DNA of 64,000 bases from UBA6489 sp942490775 (GCA_942490775.1 CALNYL010000005.1:1-64000); one strand, 5' to 3'; shown: positions 34,178 to 46,665, numbered from the stretch's first letter. Numbers and translations are program-made. The notes: generated by a model from the sequence alone, not told the origin.

Positions 34178-37100
34178 TTAGTTTGTGTAGATAGTTCAAT
34201 CTTCTCAAGGTTGAGCAGAAGTTCCACCATTTCAACCAATAATAGAAATATTATTAGCATAATCAAAAGTAGCGGAACCAAAGTAAAGAGCAATTCTTCC
34301 CCCACCACCTCAACCTCAGGAATTACTATATCAGTTACCTCAATTAGCAGAGATAGTTCAATTTCAAGCTAGGATTCCAGCATCTAACCAAATAGAACCT
34401 CAAGCCCCACCACCTCAGTAACTTGAAGAATAATTATTTCAATTAGCTTTAATATCTCAATTAATGGTTAAAGTTCAAGAAACAACAATTTTCATAGCAC
34501 CTCATCAACTACCTCAATCTTCACCTCAACCACTACCAAGATAAGTAGGGGTAGAAGGGAAACCATAAGAACTACCTCAGACAGCCAAACTATTTCAATC
34601 ACCTCAATTACCACCATAAGCTCATCCTCAACCATAATAAGAATAAGTTACCCCTAACCCTTCTCATTGCCTCATAGCATACCCTTTACCTCAGACATCA
34701 ATACTACCTCAAGAATCCACAGTAAGATTAGAAGCAATTAAATCTATACTATATACCTTAGAATCACTATTAGCATGATGAGTTAAAGTGGCTCAATTTC
34801 AAATAGTAACAGAAGAATTAGGCATATTAAATTCTCAAGAAGCATTTGTTGTAATCATAGAGTTAGTAGCTTGAACACTAGAAGATGCAACAACATTGTT
34901 AAACTCTCCAACATAAGCTCCATCTCAGATTATTATGTCTTTTACAGAAGTAATAGATCATTCAAGTTCAGTAAGAGTATTAGTAATAACAGTATTTCAT
35001 ATATTCCTAACATAAAGAAATTCAGAAGTATCAGATTTATTGTAAGTATAAATAGTTCAAACACCTCAATCTTCAGCAGAAGTACCACCTTCTCAATAAT
35101 CAACAGAAACACTATTAATATAATCAAAAGTAGCAGAATTAAAGTAAAGAGCTACTCTTCACCCACCCCCTCAACCTCATTTAATACCATATCAATTACC
35201 TCAATCAGCAGATATAGATCAATTTCAAGCCAAAGTTCCAGTATCTAACCAAATAGAACCTCAAGCCCCACCACCTCAGTAACTTGAAAAATAATTATTT
35301 CAATCAGCCTTAATAGTTCAGTTAATAGTTAAATTTCAACTAAGATCCACTTTTATAGATCCCCCCCCACTTCCTCAATCCTCTCAGCCTCAACTTCATA
35401 AGCTATTAGGTCCAGTAGCAGAACCATACCCAGTACCTCAAACAGATGAACCATTTCAATTACCTCAATTACCACCATAAGCCCCTCATCAACCATAACT
35501 AGAATAGGTTCATCAAGAACCTACTCATTGCTTCTCATCATATCCTAATCAAGAAACATCAATAGTTCAACCAGAATCAATAGTTAAGTTAGTTGCAATA
35601 ATATCAACAGTAGAAGCTTTAGTAGTAGAATTATCTCTATGAGTAATAATTCATCAATTGTTTACAGTAAGAGAAGCATTAGGAATATTAAGTTCTCATA
35701 ACATATAAGCTCATAGCCCAACATACATATAATCAAGAGTATTTAGAGTAGAAGTAAGTTCAGTAAAAGTAGAAGTAGTGGTACCAGTAGTTCTAACATA
35801 AATACTTTCATCAGAAGAAGACTTATTTTTTATATATAGAGTTCCTACTCATCAATTTTCAGCACTACTTCATCCAAGTCAAGGATTGGTATACATATAG
35901 CCATTAGGGAATGCTGAACTATCATAGTATACAGCAATTCTTCCCCCACCACCTCAACCTCAATTACTGCTGTATCAATTACCTCAATTAGCAGAGATAG
36001 TTCAATTTCAAGCTAGGATTCCAGCATCTAACCAAATAGAACCTCAAGCCCCACCACCTCAGTAACTTGAAGAATAATTATTTCAATTAGCTTTAATATC
36101 TCAATTAATGGTTAAAGTTCAAGAAACAACAATTTTCATAGCACCTCATCAACTACCTCAATCTTCACCTCAACCACTACCAAGATAAGTAGGGGTAGAA
36201 GGGGAACCATAAGAACTACCTCAGACAGCCAAACTATTTCAATCACCTCAATTACCACCATAAGCTCATCCTCAACCATAATAAGAATAAGTTACCCCTA
36301 ACCCTTCTCATTGCCTCATAGCATACCCTTTACCTCAGACATCAATACTACCTCAAGAATCCACAGTAAGATTAGAAGCAACTAAATCTATACTATATAT
36401 CTTAGAATCATTGTTAGCATGATGAGTTAAGGTGGCTCAATCTCAAATAGTAACAGAGGCACTAGGCATATTAAATTCTCAAGAAGCATTTGTTGTAATC
36501 ATAGAGTTAGTAGCTTGAAGGCTGGAAGATGCAACAACATTATTAAATTCACCAACATAAGCACCACCTCAAACTATTATATTTTTAACAGAAGTAATAG
36601 ATCATTCAAGTTCAGTAAGAGTATTAGTAATAACAGTATTTCATATATTCCTAACATAAAGAAATTCAGAAGTATCAGATTTATTATAAGTATAAATAGT
36701 TCAAACACCTCAATCTTCAGCAGAAGTACCACCTTCTCAATAATCAACAGAAACATTATTAGTATAATCAAAAGTAGCCGAATTAAAGTAAAGAGCTACT
36801 CTTCACCCACCCCCTCAACCTCAATTACTGCTGTATCAGTTACCTCAATTAGCAGAGATAGATCAATTTCAAGCCAAAGTTCCAGCATCTAACCAAATAG
36901 AACCTCAAGCCCCACCTCCTCAATAACTTGAAAAATAATTATTTCAATCAGCCTTAATAGTTCAGTTAATAGTTAAATTTCAACTAAGATCCACTTTTAT
37001 AGATCCCCCCCCACTTCCTCAATCCTCTCAGCCTCAACTTCATAAGCTATTAGGTCCAGTAGCAGAACCATACCCAGTACCTCAAACAGCTGAACTACTT

Positions 37101-39637
37101 CAATTACCTCAATTACCACCATAAGCCCCTCATCAACCATAACTAGAATAGGTTCATCAAGAACCCTCTCATTGCTTTTTATCATACCCCAATCAAGAGA
37201 CATCAATAGTACCCCCAGAATCAATAGTTAAATTAGTTGCAATAATATCAACAGTAGAAGCTTTAGTAGTAGAATTATCTCTATGAGTAATAATTCATCA
37301 ATTGTTTACAGTAAGAGAAGCATTAGGAATATTAAGTTCTCATAACATATAAGCTCATAGCCCAACATACATATAATCAAGAGTATTTAGAGTAGAAGTA
37401 AGTTCAGTAAAAGTAGAAGTAGTGGTACCAGTAGTTCTAACATAAATACTTTCATCAGAAGAAGACTTATTTTTTATATATAGAGTTCCTACTCATCAAT
37501 TTTCAGCACTACTTCATCCAAGTCAAGGATTGGTATACATATAGCCATTAGGGAATGCTGAACTATCATAGTATACAGCAATTCTTCCCCCACCACCTCA
37601 ACCTCAGGAATTACTATATCAGTTACCTCAATTAGCAGAGATAGTTCAATTTCAAGCTAGGATTCCAGCATCTAACCAAATAGAACCTCAAGCCCCACCA
37701 CCTCAGTAACTTGAAGAATAATTATTTCAATTAGCTTTAATATCTCAATTAATGGTTAAAGTTCAAGAAACAACAATTTTCATAGCACCTCATCAACTAC
37801 CTCAATCTTCACCTCAACCACTACCAAGATAAGTAGGGGTAGAAGGGGAACCATAAGAACTACCTCAGACAGCCAAACTATTTCAATCACCTCAATTACC
37901 ACCATAAGCTCATCCTCAACCATAAGAAGAATAAGTTACCCCTAACCCTTCTCATTGCCTCATAGCATACCCTTTACCTCAGACATCAATACTACCTCAA
38001 GAATCCACAGTAAGATTAGAAGTAACTAAATTAAGAGCATTAATTTTAGAAGAAGAATTATAATCATGAGTAATTTTGTCTCAAGTATAAATATGCACCT
38101 CTCAGTTAGCAGTAAAATTTCATAATCAAGATAAAGTTAGAGTAGAAGTAGCAGTTTCTCATAAAAATAAACTCCAAATTTCCACTCATCAGGTTGTATC
38201 AAGATTCACAGTCACATTCATATCAATAACTACATTATCAGCCACCTCAGGCACTCTACCTAAATCCCAATTAGAAGCATTACTCCAATCTCAGTTTCCT
38301 CAAACCCAAGTAATAACCCCCTCAGTTACACAAGTATCTCAAGCTCACTTAACCTTTCAGTCTAAACATTTCCAACTACAAGCAGCAGTTCATGAATCAT
38401 CAAAAATCCAAACTTGCCCAGTAGAAGTAGCATCTCATTCGTTAAATTCAGCTCAATCAATAATCGGCTGAGTATCACAATAAGGAGATTCATCAATAAT
38501 ACACTCATCTCAAGTTCATTTTTCATACCCAGTATCACACATCCAACTACAATCATCAGTTCAATCCACATCATAAACCCAAGCTTGATTTTCAGAAGAA
38601 GGAGAACCAGTATTTAAAATAGAATTATCAATAGAAGGAGAAGCATCACAAGAACCTCAACCTCATCATGAACCTCAACCTCCAGCCAAAGCACCAGTAA
38701 GACTTCAAGAACACTCTCAAGAATCCAAAATATACTTTCAAATATTACAAGCCAAATCCTCAGCTTCCTCAGACGGATTATCCAAATCAACCACAGTATT
38801 TAAAATCCTTGTATTTAAAGAATCAGAATTAACCACAGTAGATCAGGAATAAGCCTCTCTAAGACTACTAAGTAATAAAATCTGAGCATTCCTATTCTCT
38901 AAATCCTCAAAAGAACCAGAAGAATAAACCACAATATCATTAGGAAGATAATCATCTTCTCCCCCCTCAATCTCATAAGAAGAATACCTATAATTATCAG
39001 GCAAATTTTGATACCCATGATAAACAAACTTATTATTAACCATGTACTCCATAACATCAGTTATCGACAAGTCCGAAGAAATAATAGAAGGAATAGCTAA
39101 AACATAAGCCACCTCTCAGGTACTAACTTTAGCAGCCACTCAATTATAATTTCACTTAACATAAGCATTAACCACAGTCCCCGAACTAGCAAAAGACTCC
39201 TGAATAAGCACCCCTCAATTATGATTAAAAGCCACATTTCATTCAATAGCAGTAGCAATTTGAAACCTCTTTTTATTATTTAATCTAGAATAAGTATAAG
39301 GAGTCTGAGTAACAGGATCATAAATTTCTTGAGTAAGAGAATCCACAGAATCTATGACCGACTTTCAAATAATTCCCTGAGTCCAAACCTCAGCTCCACT
39401 AAAAGTAATTTGAGTTCAATCGGTAGGGGCAGGATAAAACCCAGACTTTGCATTGAAAATCTCAAGAGATTTAACAACATTAGAAACATCAGTTTTTCTA
39501 ATAGAATCTCTAGCATTTCTAGAATAACTCTGTATAGAAATAAAGGAAATAGTTCATAAAATAGCAAGAATAATTATAACAACAATAAGCTCAGTAATAG
39601 TAAAAGCTTTATTATTTTTATACTTTCAAATCAACAT
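34178..39637 (-). CDS. Giant prepilin-like glycine-rich surface protein
   Basis: 1,819 residues. The N-terminus (KYKNNKAFTITELIVVIIIL) is a prepilin leader with the cleavage site before Phe and Glu at +5. A pilin-like domain follows (to about 280), then two Cys-rich modules each with a paired CSW.C...GD.C pattern (about 340-470). The rest is glycine-rich beta-strand repeats such as GGGAGGSIWLDAG and ISANGGNGYS with Asn/Ser-rich linkers. Glycine pairs are very often TGA followed by GGT. The repeat unit is 1,644 bp (548 residues), present in two full copies plus a partial. It probably forms a long extracellular fibre or adhesin; whether it is assembled by the pilus machinery is an inference. 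Confidence 0.85.
34291..38020 (-). repeat. 1,644-bp tandem repeat in giant prepilin gene
   Basis: CAATTCTTCCCCCACCACCT begins at 34291, 35935 and 37579, exactly 1,644 bp apart. The third copy is partial, diverging near 38020. Each unit is itself two divergent glycine-rich halves (about 860 and 784 bp; second half marked by CTACTCTTCACCCACCCC). Near-identity suggests recent duplication. Confidence 0.9.
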
Positions 39638-39655
39638 GAATAAAACTTAAATGAA

Positions 39656-39697
39656 ATAAAGGTAATTATGAATAATAATAACATAATTACCTTTATA
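39656..39697. terminator. Hairpin between two prepilin-like genes
   Basis: AAAGGTAATTATG / CATAATTACCTTT. It lies downstream of the 39748-41559 gene and immediately upstream of the giant gene, so it may end one transcript or form the leader of the next. A weaker relative lies at 41578-41612. Confidence 0.65.
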
Positions 39698-39747
39698 TTT
39701 TCAAGTATTTATTTTTATTTGTATAAATTAATAGTTGACTTATAATA

Positions 39748-41559
39748 TTAAATGCCTTTAATGAAAATAGAACCATCTTCTCAAGGAGAGCCTTTACCTC
39801 ATCCATTTCAAGGAATAGTTGAAATGGAATTTTCATCAAATGAAGAAGTAGAATAGTAAATAGCAATTCTTCAACCACCTCATCATCAACATTTGGAAGA
39901 TCATTTTCCCCCATCAGCAGATATAACTCAACTTCAAATTAAAGAATTTGCATTAATTAAAATAGATCATCAAGCTCATCATCAACCTCAAGTTTTTCAA
40001 TTATCTCAATTTGACTCAATAGTTCAATTTACAGTTAAATTTCAAGAAACCAATATCTTTATTAAACCACCTCAATAACCTCATTTTGTATTTCCTCATC
40101 AGCTTCAAAAATCATCAGGGAGTTCTTCTATTCAATATTTATTACCCAACACATTGCTCTTATAACTATTATCTCATCAACTACCTCAATAAGCTCATCA
40201 TCATCACTTACCACTTGAAGAACTTCAAGCTCAAAGCCCCTGCTCATTTGCATATCATTTTCAGCTTACATTAACACTTCATCAAGAATCAATAGTTATA
40301 TTAGAAGAAATTAAATTAAGAATATGTTCTTTGGAAGAACTATTATTAGTATGAGTAATTACATCTTTATTATAAATATGTATTTCAGAATCAGCTGTGA
40401 AACTACCAAATCAAGACAGTGTTAAGGTAGAATTTCTAGTTTCTCATAAATTTAAAGATCGTATTTCAATATTAGAAGAAGTATCTACATCAACACTCAC
40501 ATTCATATCAATAATTACATCATCAAAGGTTTCAGGGATTCTTTTTAAATCCCAATTATTAGGATCATTCCAACTTACACCATCTCAATTTCCATTCCAA
40601 ATAATAGTATCTCATCAAAAATCTACAGCTCAAGTAAGGTAATCAGTACACTCTCAAGAATCTAAAATATATTTTCAAATATCACAAGCTAAATCTTGAA
40701 CAGATTTAGAAGGAGAACTAAAATCTAATTGAGAATTGATGATCTTTTTATTAATATCTTCAGGGTTAACAAAAATTGATCAAGAATAAGCATTTTTGAG
40801 ATTATTTAATAACAAAATCTGAGTATTTCTATTTTTTAAATCATCAAATGAACCAGAAGAATATACTATTATCTCTTTAGGTCTATATTCTTTCGTAGCA
40901 TCTAAAATAATTTTATAAGAAGAATTTTTATAATTATCAGGTAAATTTTCATATCAATTATACACAAATTTATTATCATCCTTGTACTTCATAACATCAG
41001 TAATTGATAAATCAGAAGATATTATAGAAGGAATAGCTAATACATAAGATATTCCTCATGTACTAACTTTAGCAGCTACTCAATTATAGTTTCATTTAAT
41101 ATAAGCACTAGCAACAAATCAAGAATCAGCATAAGAGTTTTCAGTAAATAAGTTTCTTGAAAACTCTTCACTAAAAACCGTAGCTATTTGATATTGACCT
41201 TTTGTATTTAATCTAGAGTAAGTATAAGGGATTTTTGTATCAGGATCTACTATCACTTTTGTTAAAGAATCCAAAGAATCCACAACAGATTTTCAAATAG
41301 TACCTTGAGTCCAAACCTCTCCTCCGTTAAAAGTTATTTGTACTCAATCAGTAGGAACTGGATAAGAGCCTGATTTCACACTAAAAATTTCAAGAGATGT
41401 TGAAATATTTGAAATATTAGTTTTTCTAGATGTATTAAAAGCACTCCTTACATAGTTTTGACTAGCAGTGAAAGCAATTGTCCCTAAAATTGACATTATC
41501 ACAACAACTATAATAGTCTCAATAAGAGTGAATGCTTTTTTATAATTATTTTTATACAT
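39748..41559 (-). CDS. Prepilin-like glycine-rich surface protein (paralogue)
   Basis: 603 residues. It starts MYKNNYKKAFTLIETIIVVV, a prepilin leader, followed by a pilin-like region very close to that of the giant neighbour (TFNGGEVWTQGTIGKSVVDS, YNGVAAKVSTG, FEDLKNRNTQILLLNNLKNA). The C-terminal part has a single glycine-rich unit rather than the tandem array. It probably shares an ancestor with the giant gene, and comparing the two shows the array was added or expanded later. Confidence 0.85.
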
Positions 41560-41790
41560 AAAATTAAAAAAGAAAATAAAAGTAATTACATACTAACATA
41601 ATTATCTTTACATTTCTAGTTTTTTAACTTTAATTATAAATATTATCCATTGACAATATCTATATATTATTTATTAAATATTATTTTGTATAAAATAAAC
41701 AAATATATAATTCTTCTTACACCCTCCTTACATTGATTTTTTATAATAAAAAAATATTATAATAAAAATATAACTAATAACTAAAAAAAT
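41560..41790. promoter_or_regulatory. Divergent promoter region
   Basis: Between the prepilin-like gene (minus) and the response regulator (plus). It contains a weak hairpin (41578-41612) and AT-rich TATTAT/TATAAT hexamers downstream of TTGATT near 41735, a plausible sigma-70-like promoter for the two-component genes. Confidence 0.45.
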
Positions 41791-42453
41791 ATGAAAATAC
41801 TAATAGTAGAAGACAATGAAATATTAGCAAAAAACCTTGCTAGATACTTAGAAATAAAGAACTTTGAAGTAGATAAAGTTCTATCAGTAGAACAAGCAAA
41901 CATAAAAATGAGAAGCAAAAGCTATGAACTCCTTATTCTAGATGTAAACCTCCCTTGAGAAAGTGGACTAACCTTCTGTCATAAACTAAGACAAAAATGA
42001 GACAATATATCCATAATAATGCTAACCTCTAGTAATACATCAGAAGATATAGTACTATGACTAGAAAAATGAGCAGACGACTATGTCTGAAAACCATTTG
42101 ATTATGATGAATTAATCGCTAGAATAAAAGCAGTACTCAGAAGAAAAGTCGTAGTAAAAGATGAAATAGAAAATTTAAACATATGAAACACTCAAATTAA
42201 CTTTTTAAACCATGAAGTAAAAAAAGACAATGAAAATATAAATTTATCAAGTCTGGAATTTAATCTTCTAAAATACTTTATAAAAAAAAGATGAGAGGTA
42301 ATAAGCAGGGAAGAATTACTAGAAAGAGTATGGGGAGAATTTGATAGGCTAATGTTCTCCAGAACCGTAGATATCCACATATGATACCTAAGAAAAAAGT
42401 TCTGAAAAGACTTCATAAAAACAGTAAAATGAGCAGGTTATATTTTAGATTAA
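41791..42453 (+). CDS. OmpR-family response regulator
   Basis: 220 residues. Receiver domain: KILIVEDNE (acidic pocket), LLILDVNLPG (phospho-acceptor Asp about 50), MLTSS, and ADDYVGKPFD (Lys). The C-terminal winged helix has SSLEFNLLKYFIKKRGEVIS and RTVDIHIGYLRKKFGKDFIK, ending KGAGYILD. It works with the kinase 150 bp downstream. Glycines of the KGAGY signature are TGA or GGT mixed. Confidence 0.95.
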
Positions 42454-42478
42454 AACACCTACCACCCCCTAACAAAAC

Positions 42479-42520
42479 CTCTATCTTGAATTCTTTCTCC
42501 TTCTCAGGAGAAAGAGGGGG
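42479..42520 (-). repeat. Palindromic element family A, reverse orientation
   Basis: Reverse complement of the CCTCTTTCTCC...AAGAATTCAAGATAGAGG consensus, full length. It lies between the response regulator and kinase genes. Confidence 0.8.
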
Positions 42521-42604
42521 AAAAATCAAAATTTAGTAGAGATGTTTGAGAGGTCTAACTATGAAGAAAATTAATATAGAAAGTAATAACTTTAAGTAAA
42601 AAAT

Positions 42605-43916
42605 ATGCAAGATATAGATAAAACAAAAAGAAAACTAACAATAGTTTTCACAATAATCCTAGCATTCTTTTTTTTATGTGTCTGAATTTGATTTTTTTAC
42701 CTAAAATACAACACTTCAAAAATATCTATAAACAACAACTTTAAAAATCTAAAAGAAACAACAATAGAATCAGAAAGTGAAATCATAAAATACATAAAAA
42801 TAAACGAAAATGAAATACTAAACTACCCATTTAAAACATCAAAAACAGACAAAACAGAAGAAATAATAGACTTTATATTTGATGATATAGACTATATAAT
42901 CTCAAACATAGACTCAATAAAAACAGTTCAAAGTATACCCATACAAATGAAAAATCAATTTCCAATATTTAAAGAAAATATTATATTTCTATCAGAAGAA
43001 AATACTGTAATATTCACAAACTTAGTAGATTATAAATACATAAACTACACAGAAGCAATAAAAAATAAAGAAGAATCAATATTTTATCAAGAAGACAAAG
43101 TTATATGAAAATTTTATTTAGGAAAATACACAGCACTAATATTTTTAAAAGAAGAATACAATCTAAAATCACTAAAAAAAGATATAACATGATATTTTCT
43201 AATTAATTTTATTATTATCATTCTTTATATACATCCTAGTATTTTTACTCATCAGAAGATGACTAAAACCCATATGAGAAAACATAGACTCAATGAATGC
43301 ATTTATACATAATGCATGACATGAACTAAAAACACCACTAGCCTCTATAAACAGCAGTATGTGACTACTAGAAAAAACAGGAGAATACGATAAAGAACTT
43401 GTAATGGAAAGTATATCAGAACTAAAAAGAGCAAACAAACTAGTAGAAACACTAAGAGACCTATCAAGTCTATCCTCTGTAAAAGATAAAGAAAACTTCT
43501 TAATATGAGACAGAATATTATATATTACAAATATCTTTAAAAGAGAATTAGAAAATAATAAAATCACACTAAAAATTAACACCACTTTAGACTTTGAAAT
43601 AAAATCTAACAAATATTATTTTGATATTTTAATTTCTAACTTATTATCTAATGCAATAAAATACAATAAAGAAAACTGAACCATAGAAATAACTATTTCA
43701 AAACCAGAACTAAAAATAAAAGACTCTGGAATATGAATCCCAGCAAAAGACCAAAAAAAGATTTTTGATAAATTCTACAGAGTTAAAAAACACAGAGACA
43801 GAGAGTGAGTAGGACTATGACTATCTATAGTAGCTAAAATAGTAGATATAAACAAATGGAAAATAAAAGTAAAAAGTGAAGAAAATCAGGGAACAGAATT
43901 TATTTTGAAATTTTAA
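42605..43916 (+). CDS. Sensor histidine kinase with one-base frameshift
   Basis: The N-terminal frame (42605-43312, from MQDIDKTKRKLTIVFTIILA) supplies one membrane helix, a sensor domain and the start of a second helix. A different frame (43203-43916) supplies the end of that helix (IYILVFLLIRR), HisKA (FIHNAGHELKTPLASINSSM), N-box (SNLLSNAIKYNKENG), G1 (IKDSGIGIP), F-box and G2 (REGVGLGLSIVAK). Removing one T around 43223-43226 (CATTCTTTATA) joins them perfectly into about 436 residues. It could be a real inactivating mutation, phase variation or a sequence error. It is paired with the upstream regulator. Confidence 0.85.
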
Positions 43917-44045
43917 AGTACACATAAAATTACCTCAACAATAAAAAATAATAAAGTAGGTGCAATACCTTGTTTTTGCCCTTTCTGTTTACTCTCTGTT
44001 TGCCCTAAAAATTAAAAAAACTATTATTTAAAAAAACAAAAAACT

Positions 44046-45677
44046 ATGAACCAAGAAACAATAACCACACTCTGGAAAAAAGAATTCTCAAAAAACAAAA
44101 AAGAAAAATTTATATGGGACAACATCTCTTGAATGCAAACAAAAAAAGACTTCATAATAAAAGCCTACCTAATATCAGACTACATAAAAAAAATAGACTG
44201 AAACTACATATGAATAATGCTCCCAGCAGTCTGAAGTGCCTCACTACTAATTATATCAGTATACCTAGCCTGAAAAACACCAGTGATGTTCAACTGGACC
44301 CTATGAAAAGAAGCCTTTGACCACTGTGTAAACTTCTCAAAAGTCAGCAAAATACTAACCTCAAGCAACTTCTACGACAGAGTAAAAAACGACTTTCTAG
44401 AAGAATATAACACAAATAATAATCCATCCCAACCTTCCTTTAATACTAAAGAAAGGAGTAAAGCAAGTTTAATATTCCTAGAAAATCTACTAAAAAACAT
44501 TAGCCTAAAAGACAAGATAAAAGCCCTAATCAAAAGTCTATATATGCCAGTACCTAATACCCCCCTCCTTGATAAGGAGGGGAAGGGGATAGTTGCAGTT
44601 ATTTTATTTACCTCAGGCTCAGAATCACTACCAAAAGCAGTACCACTAACACACAAAAACCTAATAGAAAACATAAAAGGATCCATAAGCATCTTTGAAT
44701 TAAAAAACAACGACAGACTAATATGATTCCTCCCACCATTCCACAGCTTCGGTTTTACCATAAACACCATTATGCCACTAATAACCTGACTACAAACAGT
44801 CTATACACCAGACCCAAACGATGCACAAACAATCCTAAATATAATAAAACACACCCAAATAACAGCAATAACAGCCACACCAACATTCCTAAAAATGATT
44901 ATGAACCTAGCCTCAGAAGACGACTTAAAAAACATAAAATATGCAGTCGTATGAGCAGAAAAATGCCCTAAAGAAGTATTTGAAAAATTTAAAAAACTAT
45001 CACCAAATTGAAAAATACTAGAATGATATGGAATAACAGAATGCAGCCCAGTAGTCTCAATAAACCCAATAGAATGAGCCAAACCCTGAACAGTCTGAAA
45101 AGTCATCCCAAACCTAAAATGCAGAATAATAGATGTAGAAACACAAGAAGACTCAGAAATCTGAGAACAATGAATGATATATGTATCAGGCTCTTCAATA
45201 TTTGAATGATATCTAGATGAAAATCTAGAAAGCCCTTTTGAAAAATTACCACCCCTTAATCCCCTCCTTACTAAGGAGGGGAAAGCTCAGAATGAGCAAG
45301 GGGTGGTACGGTACAAAACCTGAGACCTATGAAAACTAGATACAGACGGATTCCTAACAATAACCTGAAGACTAAAAAGATTCGTAAAAATAGCCTGAGA
45401 AATGATAAGTCTACCATTCATAGAAGCAATCCTACTAGAAAAATATGGTTCAGAAGAAGAACTGAAAATAGCAGTAGAAGCACTAGAAAACGAATGAGAA
45501 GTAAAAATTATACTATTCACCCTAGAGCATATAGAAACAGACGAAGTAAATGACTATATGAGAAAAAGAGGAGTCTCAAACCTAGTAAAAATATCAGATG
45601 TAATAAAAATAGAAGAAATCCCAGTACTCTGAACAGGAAAAACAGACTATAAAATCTTGAAAGCCATGATAAAATAA
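44046..45677 (+). CDS. AMP-binding acyl-CoA/acyl-ACP synthetase-like protein
   Basis: 543 residues. ANL-family motifs: LFTSGSESLPKAVPLTH (A3), GYGITECSPVVS (A5), YKTGDLGKLDTDGFLTITGR (A7/A8), KRFVKIAGEMISL, and the C-terminal GTGKTDYK lysine (A10). The closest resemblance is to the ligase half of Aas-type acyl-ACP synthetases. It probably activates fatty acids for membrane lipids, with the adjacent patatin-like lipase supplying or removing acyl chains. Three palindromic elements of two families lie inside the gene, in frame, all outside the catalytic motifs. Confidence 0.88.
44416..44466 (-). repeat. Palindromic element family A, inside AMP-ligase
   Basis: Reverse orientation of the ATGGATTAT sub-variant: AATAATCCATCCCAACCTTC, then CTTTAATACTAAAGAAAGGA. 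It encodes NNPSQPSFNTKERSKAS. Confidence 0.75.
44560..44592. repeat. Palindromic element family B, inside AMP-ligase
   Basis: CCCCCCTCCTT-GAT-AAGGAGGGG, then AAGGGG. It encodes NTPLLDKEGKG. Confidence 0.8.
45247..45308. repeat. Palindromic element family B, inside AMP-ligase
   Basis: Outer arms TACCACCCCTT (45247-45257) and AAGGGGTGGTA (45298-45308) enclose the inner palindrome CCCCTCCTTACTAAGGAGGGG. It encodes NPLLTKEGKAQNEQG. Confidence 0.85.
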
Positions 45678-45696
45678 TATCTTACTAAAAATACAC

Positions 45697-46497
45697 ATGA
45701 AAAAATACTGACTAGCACTATGATGAGGATGAGCCAGATGATTTGTACACATCTGAATACTAAAACACCTAGAAAAAAATAACATAGAAATCTCAGAAAT
45801 AGCCTGAACATCAATGTGAGCAATAATCTGAGCAATGACTTCCATCTGAAAAAGCCCCCAAGAAATCATAGAATTCGCCAAATCAATAAATTTCCTAAAA
45901 ATGGGAGACCCAGACTTCAGAACATGACTCCTAAAATGAAAAAAAGTAGAAAAACTACTCAGAAAAATATTTGGAAACCTAAAAATAGAACAAACAAAAA
46001 TACCACTAAAAATAGTAGCAACAAATCTAGAAACAAGCAAGTCCAGAATATTTGATAGGGGAGACCTAGTAGATGCCATCAGAGCTAGTATAAGTTTACC
46101 CTGAATATTTATTCCTAAAAAAATTGAAGACGAATTATATGTAGATGGCTGAATTATGATGAACCTACCCATAGAATGTTTAAATGCCGAAAATATCATA
46201 GCAATATCAGCACTAAAAATAAATCAAGGTCCAGTAGTTAAGAAAAAAAGTATACTATGAATCAGTTTTAAAACAGGATTTTTTAGAAACAACTATGAAA
46301 TAATAAAAAGAAGTGTAATTCTGATGATGAAAGTAAATGAAGAAAATAGCCTAAAAACGAAAGGAAAAAATATTAAATTTATAAGACCAAATTTTGGAAC
46401 TTTAGATATTTTGGATTTCAATAAGTTAGAAAAGTTTGTGGAATTAGGGTATGAAGAGGGAAGGGGAGTGTTAGACTTCCATAAAAACATATTTTAA
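45697..46497 (+). CDS. Patatin-like phospholipase
   Basis: 266 residues. Oxyanion loop LALGGGGARGFVHIG (most Gly are TGA), nucleophile elbow AGTSMGAIIGA (Ser), RASISLPGIF, and catalytic Asp in YVDGGIMMNLPIE. A bacterial patatin (RssA type) acting on membrane lipids or acyl esters. It starts 19 bp after the AMP-ligase, so the two are probably co-transcribed and may form a fatty-acid recycling pair. Confidence 0.93.
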
Positions 46498-46574
46498 ATT
46501 ATTCGCTTCACTACTTGTTTAATTTAAAAAAAATGCTGTTAAATTAATAATACATATTGTCAATAGGTTAAGGC

Positions 46575-46604
46575 TTTACAAAGTTGTTTATATTATGGTA
46601 TAAT
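46575..46604 (+). promoter_or_regulatory. Sigma-70-like promoter
   Basis: TTTACA (46575-46580), 18-bp spacer, TATAAT (46599-46604), 61 bp before the coiled-coil gene. Confidence 0.65.
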
Positions 46605-46665
46605 AGATAAAAATATGATAGTTGGAGTAGGAAAAATTTAAAATTTATTTTTTATTTAAAGAATT

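Noticed and set aside
34871..35248. Plus-strand Ser/Ile/Asn-rich frames at 34.9 and 36.5 kb
   Set aside because: They are antisense shadows of the tandem glycine-rich repeat and recur only because the repeat does.
34291..38020. Possible CRISPR or satellite array
   Set aside because: The unit is 1,644 bp, a multiple of three, and codes for protein throughout.
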